In this document: one piece after another, positions 5,445 to 5,668 of the stretch | Layout: each line of letters starts with the position of its first letter | Position numbering within the stretch: position 1 is the first letter of the stretch | NCBI GenBank assembly: GCA_002329245.1 | Contig: DCTG01000226.1 | Location: 1,592-7,259, forward strand | Length of the DNA stretch: 5,668 nucleotides | Origin: Clostridiales bacterium UBA1446 | GTDB taxonomy: Bacteria; Bacillota; Clostridia; Oscillospirales; Oscillospiraceae | Direction: 5' to 3' | The notes under the pieces: model-generated | Database searches by the model: none | Told to the model about the DNA's origin: nothing | Seen by the model: the letters and a program-made list of their open reading frames with translations, nothing else | Position numbers and translations under genes: made by a program

Positions 5445-5668
5445 TTGAAGAACAAATTTAAACCTGATGCGGAACGTTTAGTCAGTTTCAGCCTCATGGG
5501 CCCCGAGAGCGGAGGCCTTTGCCGCGTTGACTGCAATGACGGTAAGATCACCCGCATCCAACCCTATGACTACGACACGGAAGACACGAACGCCAGGTGC
5601 CATCCCTGGAAAATGGAAGCCCGCGGCAAAACCTTTGTCCCGCCGCAGCGCGTCACTCTGACGCACGG
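5445..5668 (+). CDS. Pyrogallol hydroxytransferase-like molybdopterin oxidoreductase, large subunit, N-terminus only (cut by window end)
   Basis: Only the first 74 residues are present; the frame is open at the right edge. The family is the DMSO-reductase superfamily, with a bis-molybdopterin cofactor. The segment WKMEARGKTFVPP (55-67), preceded by DGK-x-x-R-x-x-P-x-D-(F/Y)-D (32-44), closely matches what I recall of the N-terminus of the Pelobacter acidigallici transhydroxylase large subunit, which reads WKIEARGKTFTPP after a similar DGKIIRMTPMDFD. That enzyme moves a hydroxyl group to turn pyrogallol into phloroglucinol, and works with a small iron-sulfur subunit. No twin-arginine signal is seen, so a cytoplasmic enzyme is expected. 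The full CxxCxxxC iron-sulfur motif of many superfamily members is absent, as in the Pelobacter large subunit, although Cys occurs at 26, 30 and 52. The start is TTG behind tandem Shine-Dalgarno motifs. The family is likely; the substrate is open (a polyphenol transhydroxylase, a dehydroxylase, or another reaction). Confidence 0.75.
   Translation, partial: MKNKFKPDAERLVSFSLMGPESGGLCRVDCNDGKITRIQPYDYDTEDTNARCHPWKMEARGKTFVPPQRVTLTH

Noticed and set aside
5132..5461. A 109-codon plus-strand frame between LysR and the molybdoenzyme
   Set aside because: It covers both promoters, has no ribosome site and no recognisable protein pattern, and ends inside the molybdoenzyme coding start.
5318..5557. 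A 79-codon minus-strand frame across the molybdoenzyme start
   Set aside because: It is antisense to a well-supported plus-strand gene with a strong ribosome site, and its translation shows no family features.
1..5668. CRISPR arrays, insertion sequences, tRNA or rRNA genes
   Set aside because: No regularly spaced direct repeats, transposase frames, terminal inverted repeats or cloverleaf-like sequences were seen on reading both strands.

Overview
The window looks like chromosomal DNA from an anaerobic Firmicute, probably a motile gut-type clostridium (order Oscillospirales or a relative). The case rests on strong AGGAGG-type ribosome sites, GTG and TTG starts, near-consensus vegetative promoters, compact GC-rich hairpin terminators, a long chemoreceptor and a molybdenum enzyme typical of anaerobes. 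No mobile element, CRISPR array, tRNA or rRNA is visible. The taxonomic call is inference from style, not from a marker gene.

Layout. Four complete genes lie on the minus strand. Read in the direction of transcription they are a LysR-family regulator (about 5050 to 4103), a transmembrane methyl-accepting chemotaxis protein (3839 to 1530), an AzoR-like flavodoxin-fold NAD(P)H oxidoreductase (1361 to 687) and a MarR-family regulator (521 to 87). Each is followed by a hairpin, and at least three (LysR, chemoreceptor, MarR) have a credible promoter of their own, so they look like single-gene units rather than one operon. A fifth gene starts at the right edge on the plus strand (5445 onward) and is cut by the window end. 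Its first 74 residues strongly resemble the N-terminus of the large subunit of pyrogallol-phloroglucinol transhydroxylase, a molybdopterin enzyme of the DMSO-reductase superfamily. It begins with TTG behind a doubled Shine-Dalgarno sequence.

How the pieces may fit. The LysR gene and the molybdoenzyme gene are divergent across 379 bp that holds one promoter in each direction, the classic arrangement for a LysR regulator and its target. The MarR promoter is a perfect-consensus promoter (TTGACA, 17 bp, TATAAT) whose -10 box forms the centre of a perfect 16-bp palindrome, which points to autorepression. MarR proteins and AzoR-type reductases commonly respond to phenols, quinones and electrophiles, and the molybdoenzyme family hydroxylates or dehydroxylates polyphenols. 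One reading of the window is therefore a phenolic-compound sensing, detoxification and conversion neighbourhood. That theme is inference; the individual gene assignments are firmer.

The most interesting item is the truncated molybdoenzyme with its divergent LysR gene. Sequence to the right of the window should show whether a small iron-sulfur subunit and a full molybdopterin domain follow.
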